Shown one piece after another: positions 61,442-64,000 of a stretch of 64,000 nt of DNA; the stretch's first letter is position 1; every line of letters starts with the position of its first letter. A model generated the notes under the pieces. The model was not told the origin of the DNA. It did not search any database and saw only the letters and a list, made by a program, of their open reading frames with translations. A program made the position numbers and the translations under genes. The stretch comes from Candidatus Pyrohabitans jungbluthii (lineage in GTDB: Archaea > Hydrothermarchaeota > Hydrothermarchaeia > Hydrothermarchaeales > BMS3B), in NCBI GenBank assembly GCA_002010065.2, contig MTMD02000001.1, forward strand, positions 62,001 to 126,000, in the 5' to 3' direction.

Positions 61442-63295
61442 TCATCTCCTCGTAATAGATTCCTCCAATTCCTCCCTGGGAAGGCGCATGCGCTGCTTTA
61501 AAGCTTTTGCTATTTTATAAATAAGAAAGGCTGCAACACTCATCGCAATTAAGACCACGAAGAAAAAGATCGCCGGCGATAGACCAAAGATCCTCTTTAT
61601 CAGCTTCGCCTCCACGCTTGTGCTTCGCCCTGAGAAAACCTCAACCTCGGTTTCGTAGGGCATGTAACCAGCCTTCTCCAGCCTCACCCTGTACCTTCTA
61701 GGCGGAAGGTAAAGCTCCGCGTCTGTGGTTGCGACACGCTCACCATCGATATAGACTTCAGCACCTGTAGGGATGGAGCTAACCACAAGAAGACCCTTTT
61801 CCACCTCCTCCCTGTAAACATCAAAAGTAACCTCATCGCTGGCGGTGCTCTTCCCATCACTAACCTCGGCGCGTAGCATGTAGCTCCCAGCCTCAAAGGA
61901 TGAGACATCCAGCCTGTAGCTTCCTTCAGCTTCGCTCCCCTGGTAGAGTGTGGTTACTCCCTTAGTGGAAATAAGCTCTATCCTCACAGTGAGAGGGTCT
62001 CCATCAGCATCCTGAGCAACCCACCTCACCTCAACCTCGCCCGAAGCTTTTGCTCCATTAGCTGGTGAGACTATCTCAACCTCGGGGGGAGTGTTCTTTC
62101 TCTCTTCTTCCTCACGTACCTCCTGCTTCTGCGGCTGTTGTGTAACGTCGACACGCCAGCTCACCACCACCTCACTGAAAGGCGCTGAGACAATGCACTC
62201 CACAACGCCAGAACCAAGCTTCGCTGTATAGGTGAATTCGCTATCCCGCGAAACGTCTATGCCATTGAAACGCCAAAGGTAGCTCACCTTCAGCTCGTCG
62301 GTGTGCTCCGCCTCAACGCCAAAACGAACCTCCTCACCCGGCTTTACTGTGAGCTTCTCAGAGGTTGGATGCCGGGAGAGCACCTTAAGTGCGCTATCCA
62401 CATTGCCCAGAAAAATCATTGGTTCAATCTTGTAGTGGCGAAGCACATCTTGGGTGCGCAGCCCCTGAGTGGTGCCGTATGTATAGCCTGGCTCATACCT
62501 CATTAACCTGAGTCTGGTCTCGTAGTAGGCGTACTCCACCCCAACAAGCTCGTCCCTGCCATCGCCGTCAACATCTCCAGCGAGCAAGGCTGCAAAAGGC
62601 TGTGTATATTTTGCCTCCCCTATTTTGTTAAGCTTCTCTGTCAAATCGCGGATGTAGGAGGTGTCGTAAAGAAAGATGGTTAGCCTCGTCTCATATGGCA
62701 AAGCCTGGATGGCGATGAGTTCATCTATACCATCACCGTTAATGTCGCCAGCGAGCCAGTTCTCAAGGGACTCGCGGTACTTGAGCATGTCCAGCTGGCG
62801 CAGCTTCTCTGTTATCCCCCGGGAATACTCAGGATCATAGGTGTAAAGGTAGATCTCTGTCCATGCAACCTTGGGCTGAATAAGGATAAGCTCATCCACA
62901 CCATCGCCATTGACGTCGCCGGCTAGCCACCTTCCTGCTTCGCTACCATGGCGTGCAACGTCGAGGCGTAGCAGCTTATTTTCATCCCTGTCGTAGCGGT
63001 ATATCTCAAGCTTGGAGCCCTGCGCCTCCCTCACCACCTTTATAAGCTCGTCTATGCTATCTCCGTCAACATCACCTGTGAAAAAGTTCGCCCAGTATGG
63101 CAACTCCACCACTGCCTTCTTCTCTAAACCATAGTTGTTGCCATAGGCATAGCCACTTTTGTACTGGAAAAATGAAAGCTCCATTCCCGTGGTGGTGTTA
63201 ACCGCGATTACAACCTCATCCACAGGGTAGGAGGGAAGCGCATGGAGATGCGCGAAGGTGAGCAGTATCGCCAGTGTCACTATGAGCCAGCGCAT
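61442..63295 (-). CDS. surface protein with FG-GAP, Ig-like and PEGA domains
   Basis: Signal peptide (MRWLIVTLAILLTFAHLHA) is followed by FG-GAP/VCBS-like beta-propeller units with calcium motifs DVDGDSIDEL, DVNGDGVDEL, DINGDGIDEL and DVDGDGRDEL (about 50-270), an Ig/PKD-like stretch (about 305-385), a second Ig-like domain (PPEVEIVSPANGAKASGEVEV, about 395-490), a PEGA domain (VVSSIPTGAEVYIDGERVATT, about 495-565) and a C-terminal TM helix (about 572-595). A TATA box CTTATATATG at about 63318-63327 supports ATG 63295 over 63316. Exposed, calcium-binding, possibly adhesive. Confidence 0.9.
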   Translation of the reverse strand: MRWLIVTLAILLTFAHLHALPSYPVDEVVIAVNTTTGMELSFFQYKSGYAYGNNYGLEKKAVVELPYWANFFTGDVDGDSIDELIKVVREAQGSKLEIYRYDRDENKLLRLDVARHGSEAGRWLAGDVNGDGVDELILIQPKVAWTEIYLYTYDPEYSRGITEKLRQLDMLKYRESLENWLAGDINGDGIDELIAIQALPYETRLTIFLYDTSYIRDLTEKLNKIGEAKYTQPFAALLAGDVDGDGRDELVGVEYAYYETRLRLMRYEPGYTYGTTQGLRTQDVLRHYKIEPMIFLGNVDSALKVLSRHPTSEKLTVKPGEEVRFGVEAEHTDELKVSYLWRFNGIDVSRDSEFTYTAKLGSGVVECIVSAPFSEVVVSWRVDVTQQPQKQEVREEEERKNTPPEVEIVSPANGAKASGEVEVRWVAQDADGDPLTVRIELISTKGVTTLYQGSEAEGSYRLDVSSFEAGSYMLRAEVSDGKSTASDEVTFDVYREEVEKGLLVVSSIPTGAEVYIDGERVATTDAELYLPPRRYRVRLEKAGYMPYETEVEVFSGRSTSVEAKLIKRIFGLSPAIFFFVVLIAMSVAAFLIYKIAKALKQRMRLPREELEESITRR

Positions 63296-63347
63296 AATTA
63301 AAGTAGAGCCGGACACATATATAAGGTTTGACGGTTTATCTGACGGT

Positions 63348-63360
63348 TAAACTTAAATAT
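63348..63360 (+). promoter_or_regulatory. TATA box of the AAA ATPase gene
   Basis: AACTTAAATATCC on the plus strand lies about 75-88 bases before ATG 63436, allowing a leader of about 50-60 bases. It is divergent from the FG-GAP gene promoter about 25 bases away. Confidence 0.45.
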
Positions 63361-63435
63361 CCCTTTGAACCATTTTGATGACGGTGGTTTTAGTGCTGCG
63401 TCTTGGCACACCTGAGCAAAACTGGAGGTATAGCC

Positions 63436-64000
63436 ATGGTTGAGAGTAAGACACTCAAGGTTGAGGAGTACATAATAACAGAAGAGCCCTACTACGAGCC
63501 CGTGGGCAATGAGATTGAGATTTTTGAAGCCGCTTACAAGAACAAGCTCCCTGTTATGCTTAAAGGTCCCACCGGCTGCGGTAAGACCCGCTTCATGCAG
63601 TACATGGCATGGAAGCTTAAGCGCCCCCTAATTACCGTATCCTGTCACGACGACCTGACCTCGAGCGACCTGGTGGGACGCTACCTTGTTAAAGGCGGAG
63701 AGACCGAGTGGGTGGACGGCCCGCTTACCCGTGCGGTTAAGGTTGGTGCTATCTGCTACCTCGACGAGATTGTAGAGGCAAGAAAGGACACCACCGTTGT
63801 GATTCACCCGCTCACCGACGACAGGCGAATTTTACCAATAGAGAAGAGGGGCGAGATAATTAAGGCGCCGGATGAGTTCCTTCTCGCTATCTCCTACAAC
63901 CCGGGTTACCAGAGCGTGCTTAAAGATCTGAAGCACTCCACCAGGCAGCGCTTCGTAAGCATAAACTTCGACTACCCGCCCAAGGAGCTGGAGAAGAAGA
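63436..64000 (+). CDS. CbbQ/NirQ-type MoxR AAA ATPase (partial, runs off the window)
   Basis: The 188 visible residues start after GGAGGT (63425-63430, spacing 5) and have [20 protein letters not shown], Walker [17 protein letters not shown], a sensor region [21 protein letters not shown], Walker [13 protein letters not shown] and [16 protein letters not shown]. CbbQ/NorQ ATPases remodel or activate metalloenzymes together with a VWA protein (CbbO/NorD), which would be expected further on. The C-terminus is beyond 64000. Confidence 0.9.
   Translation, partial: MVESKTLKVEEYIITEEPYYEPVGNEIEIFEAAYKNKLPVMLKGPTGCGKTRFMQYMAWKLKRPLITVSCHDDLTSSDLVGRYLVKGGETEWVDGPLTRAVKVGAICYLDEIVEARKDTTVVIHPLTDDRRILPIEKRGEIIKAPDEFLLAISYNPGYQSVLKDLKHSTRQRFVSINFDYPPKELEKK

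Overview
The window is chromosomal DNA of an archaeon, most likely a euryarchaeote. Evidence for this includes the archaeal exosome/RNase P/proteasome super-operon, RNA polymerase subunit P, L37Ae, L15e, Nop5 with fibrillarin, deoxyhypusine synthase and TmcA. Further support comes from TYW1 for wyosine, the archaeal ADH-synthase/DHQ-synthase II entry to aromatic amino acids, the mevalonate trio thiolase/HMG-CoA synthase/DUF35, and TATA boxes often placed about 25 bases before a start codon. I cannot fix the genus from the sequence alone. No insertion sequence, integrase or CRISPR array was seen.

Layout. 0-12 kb: biotin importer BioY behind a BirA-type operator, a giant coiled-coil protein, then a signalling-like block of chemoreceptor, two paralogous winged-helix/HEAT proteins, a MinD-type ATPase and a small membrane coiled-coil protein, closed by a convergent MEDS-PadR regulator. 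12-24 kb: translin, TYW1, DUF1152, and the minus-strand super-operon running L15e > COG1325 > Rpp30 > Pop5 > PsmA > SBDS > Rrp4 > Rrp41 > Rrp42 > L37Ae > RpoP > Brix > Pcc1 > prefoldin beta, followed by Nop5/fibrillarin. 24-31 kb: ASCH protein, TmcA, a radical SAM protein and two membrane-linked glycosyltransferases. 31-44 kb: a sulfur/redox district holding DUF1858, Usp, a cupredoxin with Gly-Tyr-Gly repeats, TusA, a YeeE/TsuA transporter, two unusual TusA-like proteins, a twin-permease ABC transporter, tRNA-Thr, DUF362, a YeiH transporter with its PAS/DUF835 sensor, and CcdA. 44-55 kb: pyrimidine genes (pyrB, pyrI, pyrF), RNA methyltransferase plus PUA partner, aromatic amino acid entry genes with a palindromic operator, DUF166, fluoride exporters under a fluoride riboswitch, MtnA and deoxyhypusine synthase. 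55-64 kb: SpoIIM-like protein, inositol monophosphatase, Lsm, the mevalonate operon with its own XRE regulator, tRNA-Pro, DUF2095, a surface FG-GAP/PEGA protein and the start of a CbbQ-type AAA ATPase cut by the window end.

Several genes and sites fall outside simple ORF calling: RpoP (43 aa), three small ORFs of 46-59 aa (two of them Cys-rich), a frameshifted trypco2-like gene, a structured RNA candidate at 37.9 kb, the fluoride riboswitch and two intergenic operators. The best candidates for undescribed biology are the MCP/HEAT/MinD block, the Gly-Tyr-Gly cupredoxin in the sulfur district, and the Cys-rich microprotein at the end of the mevalonate operon.
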